The notes under the pieces were generated by a model. That model was not told the DNA's origin and made no database searches. It saw only the letters and a program-made list of their open reading frames with translations. Shown piece after piece: positions 23,873 through 32,673 of a DNA stretch of 64,000 nt; position 1 is the first letter of the stretch; the number at the start of each line of letters is the position of its first letter. Source of the stretch: Marivibrio halodurans (GTDB taxonomy: Bacteria > Pseudomonadota > Alphaproteobacteria > UBA8366 > Aestuariispiraceae). The position numbers and the translations under genes were made by a program. The DNA lies in contig NZ_JAGMWN010000004.1 of the NCBI RefSeq assembly GCF_017963645.1, forward strand, positions 372,001 to 436,000. Direction: 5' to 3'.

Positions 23873-24910
23873 TTACTTGTAGCCGACCTCGTCATAGAGC
23901 ATCTGGGCCTCGTTCTGATTGCGGCCCAGCGCTTCTAGATTGAGGGTGTCCTGCCGGAACAGGCCGAGCTTCGCGACATTCTCGCTCAGCGCGACGCCCG
24001 GTACCGCCGGATATTCGTTGTTGCCGGCGGAGAAATATTCCTGCGCCTCGTCGGAGGCGAGATATTCCAGGAACCGAATCGCGTTCTCGCGGTTCGGCGC
24101 GCTCTTCACGACGCCCGCGCCGGAGATGTTCACATGCGCGCCGGTGCTGTTCTGGTTCGGGAAGACCCAGCCGATCTTGGCGATCTCCTCCTCGCCGAGG
24201 CCCTTCACCCCGCCGCCGAGCGCGCGGGCGAAGTAATAGGTATTGGCCACGGCCACGCCGCACTGGCCGGACGCGATGCCGCGAAGCTGATCGGTATCGC
24301 CGCCTTCCGGTTCGCGCGCGCGGTTGTTCCACATGCCCTCGGCCCAGGCCTTGGCCTCGTCCGCGCCGTGATGCTCGATCATCGCGGCCATCAGGGACAA
24401 CATATAGATATTGCCGCTGGAGCGCGTGCAGACCATTCCCTCCAGCGACGGATCGGCGAGCGACTCATAGGTCGCGACCTGCCCATGATCCAAACGCGTC
24501 TTGTCGTAGAAAATGATCCGCGCGCGCTGCGAGAAGCCGAACCAGAGGTCGTCCGGGTGACGCAGATGCGCGGGAATGCGCGCATGCAGGAAGTCCGATT
24601 CGACCGGCTGGAAGAGACCTTCCTCCTCCGCGCGCCAGATACGACCCGCATCGACGGTCAGCAGCACGTCGGCCGGGCTGTTCTCGCCCTCGGCCCGGAT
24701 ACGCTCGATCAACTGATCGGCATCACCCTCGATGCGGTTGATCTTGATCCCCGTTTCTTCCTCGAACTCGGAATAGAGTCGCTCGTCCGTGTCGTAGTGG
24801 CGTGAGCTATAGAGATTGATCTCGCCCTCGGCCTGCGCCGGCGCGACCGCACCGGCCGTCAAGAAGGCCGCGACCGCGATCGCGGCGCCATTCAGGAATG
24901 TCGATTTCAT
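23873..24910 (-). CDS. fbpA: Fe(III) ABC transporter periplasmic binding protein (FbpA/FutA family)
   Basis: Periplasmic ferric-ion receptor, 345 aa from the ATG at 24910. Signal peptide residues 1-27 (AAIAVAAFLTAGAVAPAQAE). The mature protein begins EGEINLYSSRHYDTDERLYS, the family hallmark; VANTYYFARALGG carries the paired Tyr that bind iron in FbpA/FutA1, and IGWVFPNQNSTGAHVNISGA is also typical. A Fur-type box lies 102 bases upstream, so iron-starvation induction is likely. Convergent with the permease gene rather than in one operon with it. Confidence 0.95.
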   Translation of the reverse strand: MKSTFLNGAAIAVAAFLTAGAVAPAQAEGEINLYSSRHYDTDERLYSEFEEETGIKINRIEGDADQLIERIRAEGENSPADVLLTVDAGRIWRAEEEGLFQPVESDFLHARIPAHLRHPDDLWFGFSQRARIIFYDKTRLDHGQVATYESLADPSLEGMVCTRSSGNIYMLSLMAAMIEHHGADEAKAWAEGMWNNRAREPEGGDTDQLRGIASGQCGVAVANTYYFARALGGGVKGLGEEEIAKIGWVFPNQNSTGAHVNISGAGVVKSAPNRENAIRFLEYLASDEAQEYFSAGNNEYPAVPGVALSENVAKLGLFRQDTLNLEALGRNQNEAQMLYDEVGYK

Positions 24911-25011
24911 TGGTCGTTGGCTCCCTCGTTCGTCTTTCCGTGATGAACCACGCGCTCCCGACACGTGGCCTCCCCCTTCGGTGAATCCCCTAGGCGGATA
25001 TCGCTACTGAA

Positions 25012-25030
25012 ATTGAGAGTGATTGTCAAT
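25012..25030. promoter_or_regulatory. Fur-type box upstream of fbpA
   Basis: ATTGAGAGTGATTGTCAAT is a 19-bp inverted repeat (14 of 19 positions symmetric) with the 7-1-7 core TGAGAGTGATTGTCA, close to the classical TGANAATNATTNTCA Fur site. Its position suits iron-dependent repression of fbpA. Confidence 0.75.
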
Positions 25031-25046
25031 TGCATTAGGCGCACGT

Positions 25047-25088
25047 CCCCTCTTCCGAACGAGGGGGAGGGGAAGGGTTGGGGTGGGG
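25047..25088. repeat. GC-skewed hairpin and G-run repeat
   Basis: CCCCTC (25047-25052) pairs with GAGGGG (25061-25066); the plus strand then carries five G-runs (5, 4, 3, 4, 4) separated by one or two bases (25063-25088). This looks like a widespread intergenic element of Proteobacteria and also fits a G-quadruplex motif. It lies between fbpA and the asparagine synthetase gene. Confidence 0.6.
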
Positions 25089-25184
25089 CTGGTCGCGCCG
25101 TTCTTTATCGACGTTAGCTCCGAGGCGATCACCAATCCCGCAACCGCGTGACGTCCACTCCCGTCGCGGCTAATGTCCGCCATC

Positions 25185-27110
25185 ATGTGTGGATTGGCCG
25201 GCTTCCTCGACCTTACCCGATCGACCGCCCGCGAGGCCATGGCCGCGCGGGTGGAGGCGATGTCGCGGGCGCTCACCCATCGGGGACCGGACGATTCCGG
25301 ACGGTTCATCGCCGAGGATGCGGGCCTCGCGCTGGGATTCCGCCGATTGGCGATTATCGACCTCAGCGAAGCCGGTCACCAGCCGATGACCTCCGCCGAC
25401 GGGCGATGGACCGTCTCCTACAATGGCGAAATCTATAACTACAAAGCCCTGCGGGCCGATCTCGAATCGACAGGTGTCCGCTTTCGCGGCCATTCGGATA
25501 CCGAGGTGATGCTGGAGCATGTCGCCCGGCACGGCCCGCTCGCCACGGTCGAGAAGCTGGTCGGCATGTTCGCTATCGCCCTTTGGGACAGCCGGGAGCG
25601 TCAACTCTGGCTGTTTCGCGATCGGCTCGGGATCAAGCCGCTTTACCACGGCCGTCAGGGCGATCTGATTCTGTGGGGGTCGGAGTTGAAGGCGCTGGCC
25701 GCCCATCCCGACTGGCGGCCGGAAGTCGACCGGAAGGCGGTGGGACGCTATCTCCAATTCAACAGGGTTCCCGCCCCGCGCACGATCTATCGCGGCGTGG
25801 AGAAATTGGGCGCGGGCCATTGGTTGCGGATCGATGCGGGGGACGGCACCCGAACCGGCGGACGCTATTGGCGGCTGGAGGATGCGATAGACGGGCCTCG
25901 CGACCTCCACGACCCGCAGGAGGCCGTGGAGCGGCTCCATGCGCGTCTGCGCGAGGCCGTCTCCTGCCGCATGGTCGCCGACGTGCCGCTGGGGGCCCTG
26001 CTCTCCGGCGGGATCGACAGTTCGACGGTCGTCGCCCTGATGGCCGAGGCGTCGGGCCGACCGATCAAGACCTTCACGATCGGCTTCGACAATCAGGGCT
26101 TCGACGAAGCGGCGCATGCCAAGCAGGTGGCGGCCCATCTGCGGACCGACCACACGGAGCTTTATCTCGCCCCGCGCATCGCGCGCGATCTGATTCCCGA
26201 CCTGCCGGACTGGTATGACGAGCCCTTCGCGGATTCCTCCGCACTGCCCACCTATCTCGTCAGCAAGCTCGCCCGCGAACAGGTGACGGTCGCCCTCAGC
26301 GGCGATGGCGGTGACGAGGCCTTCCTTGGTTATAACCGGCATCTGGCGCTCGCCCGGCTGGCGCGGCTCGACCATCTGCCGGCGGGCTTCCGCCGACTGA
26401 CCGCGCGCGCGATCGAGGCGCTGGGCACCGGCGGGGTGGAGCGTCTGGCCAGCCTGCTGCCCAAGAGTAAGCGCCCCCGTCAGGCTGCCGACAAGGCGCT
26501 GAAGCTCGCCCGCGCGCTGGCGCAACCCGACACCGATCACCGCTATCTCGACCTGATCAGCCATTGGCGCGCCGAGGACGGCCTCGTGCCCGAGGGCGAA
26601 CCGGGAGAGCTTCCGCCCACGACCCTGCCGCGGGGGCTGGACCCGGCCGCGCGGGCGGCGGCCTATGATACACTCGGCTATCTGCCGGACGACATCCTGA
26701 CCAAGGTGGACCGCGCCAGCATGGCGGTCGGTCTGGAGGCGCGGGTGCCGCTGCTCGACCATCGGGTCGTGGAACTCGCCTGGCGCATGCCGACCTCCGT
26801 CCGGATGAAGGGCGGTATCGGGAAATGGCCGTTGCGCCGGATTCTCTATCGCTATGTCCCCCAGCATCTGGTGGAGCGGCCGAAAGCCGGCTTCGCCATT
26901 CCGCTCGGTGAATGGCTGCGCGATCCCTTGCGGGAGTGGGCGGAGGAGTTGTTGAGCGAACGACGGCTGAAGCAACGCGGCCTTGTCGACCCGGCGCCCG
27001 TGCGGGCCGCCTGGGCCGACCATCTGAAAGGCACCGGCCAGGGACGGGCGGAAGCCTTGTGGAATATCCTGATGCTGGAATCCTGGGCGGAACGGTGGCT
27101 CGACCGATGA
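25185..27110 (+). CDS. asnB: Glutamine-hydrolysing asparagine synthetase family amidotransferase
   Basis: 641 aa. The start must be the ATG at 25185, because MCGLAGF puts the glutaminase nucleophile Cys at the N-terminus after Met removal; longer starts would mask it. N-terminal Ntn glutaminase domain (1-190: SRALTHRGPDDSG, YNGEIYNYKALR, FRGHSDTEVML, LFRDRLGIKPLYH), then the ATP-pyrophosphatase synthetase domain with LLSGGIDSS and LSGDGGDEAFLGYNRH. The family either makes asparagine or amidates sugars in polysaccharide clusters. The ATGA overlap with a glycosyltransferase favours the second role here. Confidence 0.92.
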   Translation: MCGLAGFLDLTRSTAREAMAARVEAMSRALTHRGPDDSGRFIAEDAGLALGFRRLAIIDLSEAGHQPMTSADGRWTVSYNGEIYNYKALRADLESTGVRFRGHSDTEVMLEHVARHGPLATVEKLVGMFAIALWDSRERQLWLFRDRLGIKPLYHGRQGDLILWGSELKALAAHPDWRPEVDRKAVGRYLQFNRVPAPRTIYRGVEKLGAGHWLRIDAGDGTRTGGRYWRLEDAIDGPRDLHDPQEAVERLHARLREAVSCRMVADVPLGALLSGGIDSSTVVALMAEASGRPIKTFTIGFDNQGFDEAAHAKQVAAHLRTDHTELYLAPRIARDLIPDLPDWYDEPFADSSALPTYLVSKLAREQVTVALSGDGGDEAFLGYNRHLALARLARLDHLPAGFRRLTARAIEALGTGGVERLASLLPKSKRPRQAADKALKLARALAQPDTDHRYLDLISHWRAEDGLVPEGEPGELPPTTLPRGLDPAARAAAYDTLGYLPDDILTKVDRASMAVGLEARVPLLDHRVVELAWRMPTSVRMKGGIGKWPLRRILYRYVPQHLVERPKAGFAIPLGEWLRDPLREWAEELLSERRLKQRGLVDPAPVRAAWADHLKGTGQGRAEALWNILMLESWAERWLDR

Positions 27111-28294
27111 CGGCGGGGACGGCATCGAGCCAACCGCTGGACGGGCGCACGATCCTCTTCCTGGTGACGGAGGATTGGTATTTCCTGTCCCACCGCCTGC
27201 CGCTCGCCCGGGCGGCGCGGGACGCGGGCGCGCGCGTCGTCGTGGCGACGCGGATCAACGATGCCCGCGCGCGGTTGGAGGCGGAAGGCTTCACCGTCGT
27301 CCCCATCCCCTTCGACAGAAGCGGCCTCGACCCGCTGCGCGATCTCGCGACGATCCGCGCGATCCATGCCTGCTATCGCCGGCATGCGCCCGATATCGTC
27401 CATCACGTGGCGATGAAGCCGACGCTCTACGGCACGCTCGCCGGCTATCTCGCGGGCGTGCCGCATATCGTCAACGCCATGGCGGGAATGGGGTTCCTCT
27501 TCATCTCGCAAGGGATCAAGGCGCGGCTGCTGCGGCCCGCGATCCGGGCGGCCATGCGCCTCGCCAATCGCGGCCGGCGGGTCCGCGTCATCGTCCAGAA
27601 CGACGACGACCGCGACCTGTTCCGCGCGCATCTGGGCGTGCCGGACAGGCGCATCGCGACGATCCGGGGCTCCGGCGTCGATGTCGACGCGTTGCGCCCC
27701 GCGCCGGAACCGGCGGTCGATGACGGGCACCCGCCGGTCGCGCTCTGCCTGTCGCGGATGTTGTGGGATAAGGGGATCGGGGAACTGGTCGAGGCCGCCC
27801 GCCTGCTGCGCCGGCGCGGCGTCCCGCTGACGATCCGCCTCGTCGGCCCCGGCGACGCCAATCCGGCGGCGATCGACCCGGAGCAGCTTCAAGCCTGGAC
27901 GCGCGAGGGGCTGGTCGAGAGCCTGGGCCGCACGGCGGATATCGCGGGCGCCTATGCCGCCAGCCATATCGCGGTCCTGCCGAGCTATCGGGAGGGGTTG
28001 CCGAAATCGCTGCTGGAAGCGGCGGCCTGCGGGCGTCCGATCGTCGCGACCGACGTGCCCGGCTGCCGAGAAATCTGCGTCGAGGGAGAGACGGGTCTGC
28101 GCGTTCCCGCCCGCGCGGTCGAGCCGCTGGCCGATGCCCTGCAACGCCTCGCGGCCGACCCGGCGTTGCGCGCGCGCATGGGCGCCGCGGCCCGGCGCAT
28201 GGCGGAGACGCGCTTCGCCACCGATCGGATCGTGGCCGAGACGCTGGCGCTCTACACCACGATGCTGGCGGGACGGGGCGACATCAGGGCCTGA
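27107..28294 (+). CDS. GT-B glycosyltransferase, family 4-like
   Basis: 395-aa glycosyltransferase. N-terminal Rossmann half: ILFLVTEDWYFLSHRLPLAR, PDIVHHVAMKPTLYGTLAGY, IVNAMAGMGFLFISQG. C-terminal donor-binding half: SRMLWDKGIGELVEAARLLR, IAVLPSYREGLPKSLLEAAA with the E-x7-E motif, CGRPIVATDVPGCREI. The TEDWYFLSHR start resembles transferases that add N-acetylgalactosamine-type sugars to lipid carriers in capsule or O-antigen clusters. Coupled to asnB by ATGA, suggesting a two-gene saccharide-modification unit. Donor and acceptor unknown. Confidence 0.92.
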   Translation: MTAGTASSQPLDGRTILFLVTEDWYFLSHRLPLARAARDAGARVVVATRINDARARLEAEGFTVVPIPFDRSGLDPLRDLATIRAIHACYRRHAPDIVHHVAMKPTLYGTLAGYLAGVPHIVNAMAGMGFLFISQGIKARLLRPAIRAAMRLANRGRRVRVIVQNDDDRDLFRAHLGVPDRRIATIRGSGVDVDALRPAPEPAVDDGHPPVALCLSRMLWDKGIGELVEAARLLRRRGVPLTIRLVGPGDANPAAIDPEQLQAWTREGLVESLGRTADIAGAYAASHIAVLPSYREGLPKSLLEAAACGRPIVATDVPGCREICVEGETGLRVPARAVEPLADALQRLAADPALRARMGAAARRMAETRFATDRIVAETLALYTTMLAGRGDIRA

Positions 28295-28421
28295 CCCGAA
28301 GGCGGGCGAGCCGCGCCGCCCGCAGATCGCGCCACAGCACATACCCCCAGGCGAGGAAGGCGGCGAGCCCCAACAGTCCCAGGCTGCCGATGGCGAACAG
28401 GATGAGTAGCGTTTCGGACAT
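28284..28421 (-). CDS. 45-residue single-pass membrane protein
   Basis: Possible small membrane protein starting at the ATG at 28421 with AGGGAG about ten bases before. One TM helix (LLILFAIGSLGLLGLAAFLA, continuing to GYVLW) then a basic tail with several Arg (RDLRAARLARLRVRP), giving a type III/N-out topology by the positive-inside rule. It overlaps the end of the glycosyltransferase gene by 11 bases on the other strand. No homologue recognised. Confidence 0.42.
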   Translation of the reverse strand: MSETLLILFAIGSLGLLGLAAFLAWGYVLWRDLRAARLARLRVRP

Positions 28422-28489
28422 CGGCCCCGGGCTCCCTGTAAACATGGACGCGCGCGCCGAAGCCGGGCGGCACCCTCGCACCTGGAGCT

Positions 28490-28520
28490 TAGAGCATGGA
28501 ATCGGTAAAGATTCCGTCTA
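28490..28520. repeat. Imperfect palindrome TAGA...TCTA supplying a stop codon
   Basis: Ends TAGA (28490-28493) and TCTA (28517-28520) with inner arms GGAATC / GATTCC (28498-28515). The right end provides the TAG stop of the DMT transporter gene on the minus strand, like the element at 6721-6753. Confidence 0.5.
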
Positions 28521-29432
28521 CGCGCGCGCCTTCTTGCGTTCGCGGTAGATGAGATAGAGGCCGCTCGCCAGCACGATCAGCGCCCCGGCGATCGTGAAGC
28601 CGTCCGGCACGTCGCCGAACACCGCGTAGCCGACCCCGACGGAGAAGGCGAGTTGGGTGTAGTAGAAGGGCGCCAACAGCGAGGCCGGCGCCATCGTATG
28701 GCCGAGAATCAGCATGAAATGGCCGAGCCCGCCGAAAATGCCGAGCGCCACCATGATGACCCAGCCGATCGGCTCCGACGGCGTCACCCAGAAGAAGGGA
28801 ACGACCGCGCTCATCACCAGCGCGCCGGCGAAACTGGTGAAATAGATCGAGACGACCGGATCCTCGTCCTTCGCCTTGCGCGTCGCGATCAGATAGAAGG
28901 CATTGGCGAGCGCCGCGCCGAGCACCACCAGCGCCGCCCAATGAAAGACACCCAGCCCCGGGCGCATGGCGATCGCGACCCCGATGAATCCGAGCGCGAT
29001 CGCGCTCCACCGATGCACCCCGACCTTCTCGCCCAAGAGCGGCACGGAAAGCGCGGCGACGAAGAACGGCGCGGCGAAACCGATCGTCGTTACCTCCGCC
29101 ATCTGAAGGTGACGCAACGAGAAGAAGGTGCAGCCCGTGATCAAGAGCAGCAGCAACGAGCGCACGATCTGCAAACCCGGCCGGCGGGTGGCGATCAGGC
29201 GCATGCCGTAGCGCGGTGCCAGGAACAACGTCATCAGGGCGAGATGCGAGAAATAGCGCGCCCAGACCGTCTGCGCCACGGGCATGTATTCGGCCGAGGC
29301 CTTGGCGGTCATCTCCAACATGATGAAGAGGAAGACGGCGAGGCACATCAAGGCCACGCCCTTGAGCGTGGCCCTGGGGTCGTCGCCCGGCGGAGAGGGC
29401 GGAAGTGGTTTCGGCGGCGCGGTCTCTGTCAT
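28518..29432 (-). CDS. EamA-family drug/metabolite transporter (DMT)
   Basis: Ten-TM exporter, 304 aa, made of two EamA repeats. The first begins GVALMCLAVFLFIMLEMTAK and carries FSLRHLQMAEVTTIGFAAPF and FVAALSVPLLGEKVGVHRWS; the second begins LVVLGAALANAFYLIATRKA and includes YYTQLAFSVGVGYAVFGDVP. A 25-residue Pro-rich cytoplasmic N-terminus precedes TM1 and a basic tail ends the chain. DMT proteins export amino acids, riboflavin or other metabolites; the substrate cannot be inferred. No regulator gene adjoins. Confidence 0.92.
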   Translation of the reverse strand: MTETAPPKPLPPSPPGDDPRATLKGVALMCLAVFLFIMLEMTAKASAEYMPVAQTVWARYFSHLALMTLFLAPRYGMRLIATRRPGLQIVRSLLLLLITGCTFFSLRHLQMAEVTTIGFAAPFFVAALSVPLLGEKVGVHRWSAIALGFIGVAIAMRPGLGVFHWAALVVLGAALANAFYLIATRKAKDEDPVVSIYFTSFAGALVMSAVVPFFWVTPSEPIGWVIMVALGIFGGLGHFMLILGHTMAPASLLAPFYYTQLAFSVGVGYAVFGDVPDGFTIAGALIVLASGLYLIYRERKKARA

Positions 29433-29515
29433 GGTCGGACGCTATGACCTCGACGCTCCGGATTCCAGTCCCTACCGCGGCATGGAATGTGTTCCGCCGC
29501 GGCAAAGACCGGCCT

Positions 29516-29911
29516 TCACGACACGGCCGCCGCCCGCCCCGTCCCCCGAAAGACGATCCAGGCGAAAAGCCCCATATTGGCCAGCAGTGCCAACGAGGCG
29601 ACGGTCGCGAGAGGCTCTCCCACCGGAATATTGCCGCCATAGATGAAGTAAAGTCCGGCCGTCAGCCCGATCAGCGCAAGATGGGCGACGGCCGCGTGAA
29701 TCCGCGCCAATGGCCCCGCCCCCATCGCCGGCCAAAGCCGGTAGATAGCGGCGTAGAGCGTCATCCCGACCCAGCCGAACAGCATCAGATGCGCATGGGT
29801 CGGCATCTGTGAATGATCATGACTGGCCGCCATGTGAATGCCCAATCCCATGCCGAATATCGCATATATGACCGACGCCCTTAGAAAATGATTGGAAAGA
29901 CCGCTTGCCAT
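29516..29911 (-). CDS. Small four-TM membrane protein related to heme-copper oxidase subunit I
   Basis: 131 aa from the ATG at 29911 (GAGGGG nine bases upstream; a longer frame begins at 29998). Four TM segments: ASVIYAIFGMGLGIHMAASH, PTHAHLMLFGWVGMTLYAAI, AHLALIGLTAGLYFIYGGNI, VASLALLANMGLFAWIVFRG. The His-rich HDHSQMPTHAHLMLFGW resembles one helix of subunit I of cytochrome oxidases, and proteins of this type are common in alphaproteobacteria without known function. It may bind heme or copper through these His residues. No oxidase genes nearby. Confidence 0.75.
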   Translation of the reverse strand: MASGLSNHFLRASVIYAIFGMGLGIHMAASHDHSQMPTHAHLMLFGWVGMTLYAAIYRLWPAMGAGPLARIHAAVAHLALIGLTAGLYFIYGGNIPVGEPLATVASLALLANMGLFAWIVFRGTGRAAAVS

Positions 29912-30220
29912 GACCGGCATCCCCTCGAAATGGCCCTGTCCCGCTTGGAACGCTAGGGCGGTCCCGGGATGCACGGCAAGGGAATTCGTATCGGACACCG
30001 GGGCCTCCCAGCCCCATGGAGGGCCCTGGCGGCACGCGCGAGCGATGCAGCCAGCTTTTGCATTAACCGGCGTCGGACGCTATGAGTGGGGGGAGCGATG
30101 ATGATGGCCCGGTTTGGGCCGCATCCGACGCACCCGGGGCGCCCTTGGTCATTCTTCCTCGGGACCCGTCGCTCGCGGGATTTCATCCTCACCCTCGGAC
30201 CGAACGAATACGGGCCTGCG

Positions 30221-30538
30221 ATGTTGCATAGTGCCAAATATATCCCCGGCGAGATCGTGCGCCACCGCCGCTTCGAGTATCGTGGCGTGATCGTCGATGT
30301 GGATCCGGTCTTCCAGGGCACGGAGGAGTGGTACGCGGAGATGGCCCGCAGCCACCCGCCCAAGGACCGTCCATGGTACCATGTCCTGGTCGATGCCGAG
30401 GAGGCGATGACCTATGTCGCGGAACGGCATTTGGAGCGCGACCCGGACGATTCCCCGATCGATCACCCGATGATCGATGACCTCCTCGGCGAGCGGCGGG
30501 ACGATGGCAGCTATGCGCCGCTTCACACGATGAATTGA
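30221..30538 (+). CDS. hspQ: Heat shock protein HspQ (YccV/hemimethylated-DNA-binding family)
   Basis: 105 aa from the ATG at 30221, where family similarity begins (AKYIPGEIVRHRRFEYRGVI). VDVDPVFQGTEEWYAEMARS, RPWYHVLVDAEEAMTYVAER and NL/HLERD are the HspQ signature. In E. coli and Yersinia, HspQ is an adaptor/specificity factor for the Lon protease. An ATG cluster at 30101-30107 with GGGGGGAG upstream would add about 40 residues that do not match the family, so the true start is uncertain. The last codons overlap the region in front of the channel gene. Confidence 0.9.
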   Translation: MLHSAKYIPGEIVRHRRFEYRGVIVDVDPVFQGTEEWYAEMARSHPPKDRPWYHVLVDAEEAMTYVAERHLERDPDDSPIDHPMIDDLLGERRDDGSYAPLHTMN

Positions 30539-30555
30539 ACGAGGGGATCGCGCCA

Positions 30556-31857
30556 GTGGGCGACGACCGGCCGACAGACGCGCAGACCGACGCCGCGCCC
30601 GGGGAGGACGCAGCCCGCGGGGCGCCCGTCCGTGCCGCCCCGGCGAAGAAGACTCCCACCCGGACCACATCGGGCCGGACCGCATCGGGAAAAAAGAGCG
30701 GGGGCAAGAAAGCCGCCTCCAAAAAGCCCTCCTCGAAGACCGCCAAGAAATCCTCGCCGAGAAAAGCCTCCCCCCGGAAAGCCGAGAAGAAATCTCCTGC
30801 CGCGACGACCGGCGAAACGATCGGCGAGCCGAAGAATGGCGACACCACGCGGAGCAAGAAGCTGCCCGCGCCCGGCGCCCCGTCCACCCGGCATTTCCCG
30901 GTGCATATCTTCCTCAGCGTGCTGGGGATCGGCGGGCTCGGCATCGCCTGGCGGGAAGCGGCGGAAAGCTTCTCCTTCACCCCCGCCGTCGGGGAGTTGT
31001 TCCTCGGTTTCGCCGCCGGCTTCTACATCGCCGTTTTGGCGCTCTACGGCCTTAAGGCCCTGCGCCACCCCGACGCGGTGATCGCGGATTTCATCGACCC
31101 CATCCGGGGCAGCTATTTCGCGGCCGCCGGCATGGGGTTGCTGCTGATGGCGGCCGCCGCCCGGCCGCATGGGCCTGAGGTGGCCGAGATATTGTGGGCC
31201 CTCGGCGCGCCGGTCACGTTGGCCATCACCATGGCGCTGACCGTCGGCTGGATGCGCCATGAGTTCCACATGCGCGACGCCACGCCGGTCTGGTTCCTGC
31301 CCATCGCCGGGAACCTCCTGGCCGCGATCGCCGTGCCGCCGGGATATGAGCAGATCGGCTGGATGATCTTCGCGGTCGGCCTCGTGCTCTGGCTGATGTT
31401 GCAGGGCATCCTGTTCTATCGCCTGATGTTCGAGGCGCCGCTGGCGCATGGCCTGCGTCCCACCATGGCGATATTGCTGGCCCCGCCGGCGCTCGCCGCG
31501 GTCGCCTATCAGGTCCTGACGAACGGCGCGGTACTGGGCGCGATCGGGGGCTTCGGGACGATGCTCTACGGTCTCGCGCTATTCGTGGCGGTGCTGCTGC
31601 TGGTCCAGGCACCCGCCTTCCTGCGCCTGCCCTTCGGGTTGACCGCCTGGTCCTATCCCTTTCCGCTCGCCGCCTTCACGGTCGCGGCAACGCTTCACGG
31701 CGACCGTCACGCGCATTGGGCGGCGGACGCGATCGCCATCGCGGCATTGGCCCTGACCACGCTGGTCACGCTAATCGTCTTCGCCAAGACGGCACAGGCG
31801 TTGATGGCCGGCCGCCTGTTCCGCCTGCCGGCGGCGAAGACCGATCCCGAGGACTGA
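30556..31857 (+). CDS. SLAC1/TehA-family transporter with lysine-rich N-terminal tail
   Basis: 433 aa. I chose the GTG at 30556 because GAGGGG lies nine bases upstream; the TTG at 30535 overlaps the hspQ stop but is weaker. Residues 30-105 are a histone-H1-like tail ([41 protein letters not shown]) with about 15 Lys in 50 residues. From about 117 come ten TM helices of the SLAC1/TehA fold ([76 protein letters not shown]). Known members are anion channels or tellurite/dicarboxylate transporters. The basic tail is unusual for this family. Confidence 0.85.
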   Translation: MGDDRPTDAQTDAAPGEDAARGAPVRAAPAKKTPTRTTSGRTASGKKSGGKKAASKKPSSKTAKKSSPRKASPRKAEKKSPAATTGETIGEPKNGDTTRSKKLPAPGAPSTRHFPVHIFLSVLGIGGLGIAWREAAESFSFTPAVGELFLGFAAGFYIAVLALYGLKALRHPDAVIADFIDPIRGSYFAAAGMGLLLMAAAARPHGPEVAEILWALGAPVTLAITMALTVGWMRHEFHMRDATPVWFLPIAGNLLAAIAVPPGYEQIGWMIFAVGLVLWLMLQGILFYRLMFEAPLAHGLRPTMAILLAPPALAAVAYQVLTNGAVLGAIGGFGTMLYGLALFVAVLLLVQAPAFLRLPFGLTAWSYPFPLAAFTVAATLHGDRHAHWAADAIAIAALALTTLVTLIVFAKTAQALMAGRLFRLPAAKTDPED

Positions 31858-31876
31858 AACCGGACCCTTTCCAGCC

Positions 31877-32569
31877 ATGACAGAGAACCAGACCACCTCA
31901 AGCACGCCCCCCAGCACGGCCCAAATCGCGGCCGGCATCCTGATCGAAACCCGCTCCGTGCTATTCCGCCCGGAGGATCCCTTCACGCTGACCAGCGGCC
32001 GCAAGAGCCCGGTCTATATCGATTGCCGGCGGTTGATCGCCTTCCCCCGCGCGCGCCGCCGCCTGATGGATATGGCCGCCGCCCGGATCGAGGAAGCGGT
32101 CGGGTTCGAGAGCCTCGACGTCGTCGCCGGTGGCGAGACCGCGGGCATCCCCTATGCCGCGTGGCTCGCCGAACGGTTGATGCTGCCGATGGCCTATGTC
32201 CGCAAGAAGCCGAAGGGGTTCGGCCGCGACGCGCGGATCGAGGGGGATCTGCGCGAGGGACAGCGGGCGCTGCTGGTGGAGGATCTGGCGACCGACGGCG
32301 GCTCGAAGCTCTCCTTCGTCCAGGGCATCCGGGACGCGGGCGCGGAATGCGCCCACTGCTTCGTCGTTTTCCATTACGGCATCTTTCCGGAAAGCGTCTC
32401 GGACCTCGCGAAGGAGGGCGTCACCCTCCACGCGCTCGCCACCTGGTGGGATGTGCTGGGCACGGCGCGCGCCTCCGGCTATTTCGACGAAGGCGCGATG
32501 TTGGCGGTCGAGGCCTTCCTGAACGACCCGAAGGGCTGGTCCAGGGCGCATGGAGGCGAGGAGGGCTGA
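31877..32569 (+). CDS. pyrE: Orotate phosphoribosyltransferase
   Basis: Fifth step of pyrimidine synthesis: orotate + PRPP to OMP. 230 aa. [20 protein letters not shown] is the orotate-contacting region, [19 protein letters not shown] the dimer-interface loop, [18 protein letters not shown] carries the catalytic flexible loop with the Lys residues, and [14 protein letters not shown] is the PRPP-binding motif. Typical length 210-230. It follows the SLAC1-like gene by 19 bases and may be co-transcribed with it. Confidence 0.96.
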   Translation: MTENQTTSSTPPSTAQIAAGILIETRSVLFRPEDPFTLTSGRKSPVYIDCRRLIAFPRARRRLMDMAAARIEEAVGFESLDVVAGGETAGIPYAAWLAERLMLPMAYVRKKPKGFGRDARIEGDLREGQRALLVEDLATDGGSKLSFVQGIRDAGAECAHCFVVFHYGIFPESVSDLAKEGVTLHALATWWDVLGTARASGYFDEGAMLAVEAFLNDPKGWSRAHGGEEG

Positions 32570-32673
32570 GCGGGCGCGCCGCCCGCGCCCGACGCGCGCG
32601 GCGCTTGCCCCCTTGCGCGCGGGTGTTACCCTTTCTTCGCCTCCATCGTCGGGGAAAAGGAGACGATCCGCCC

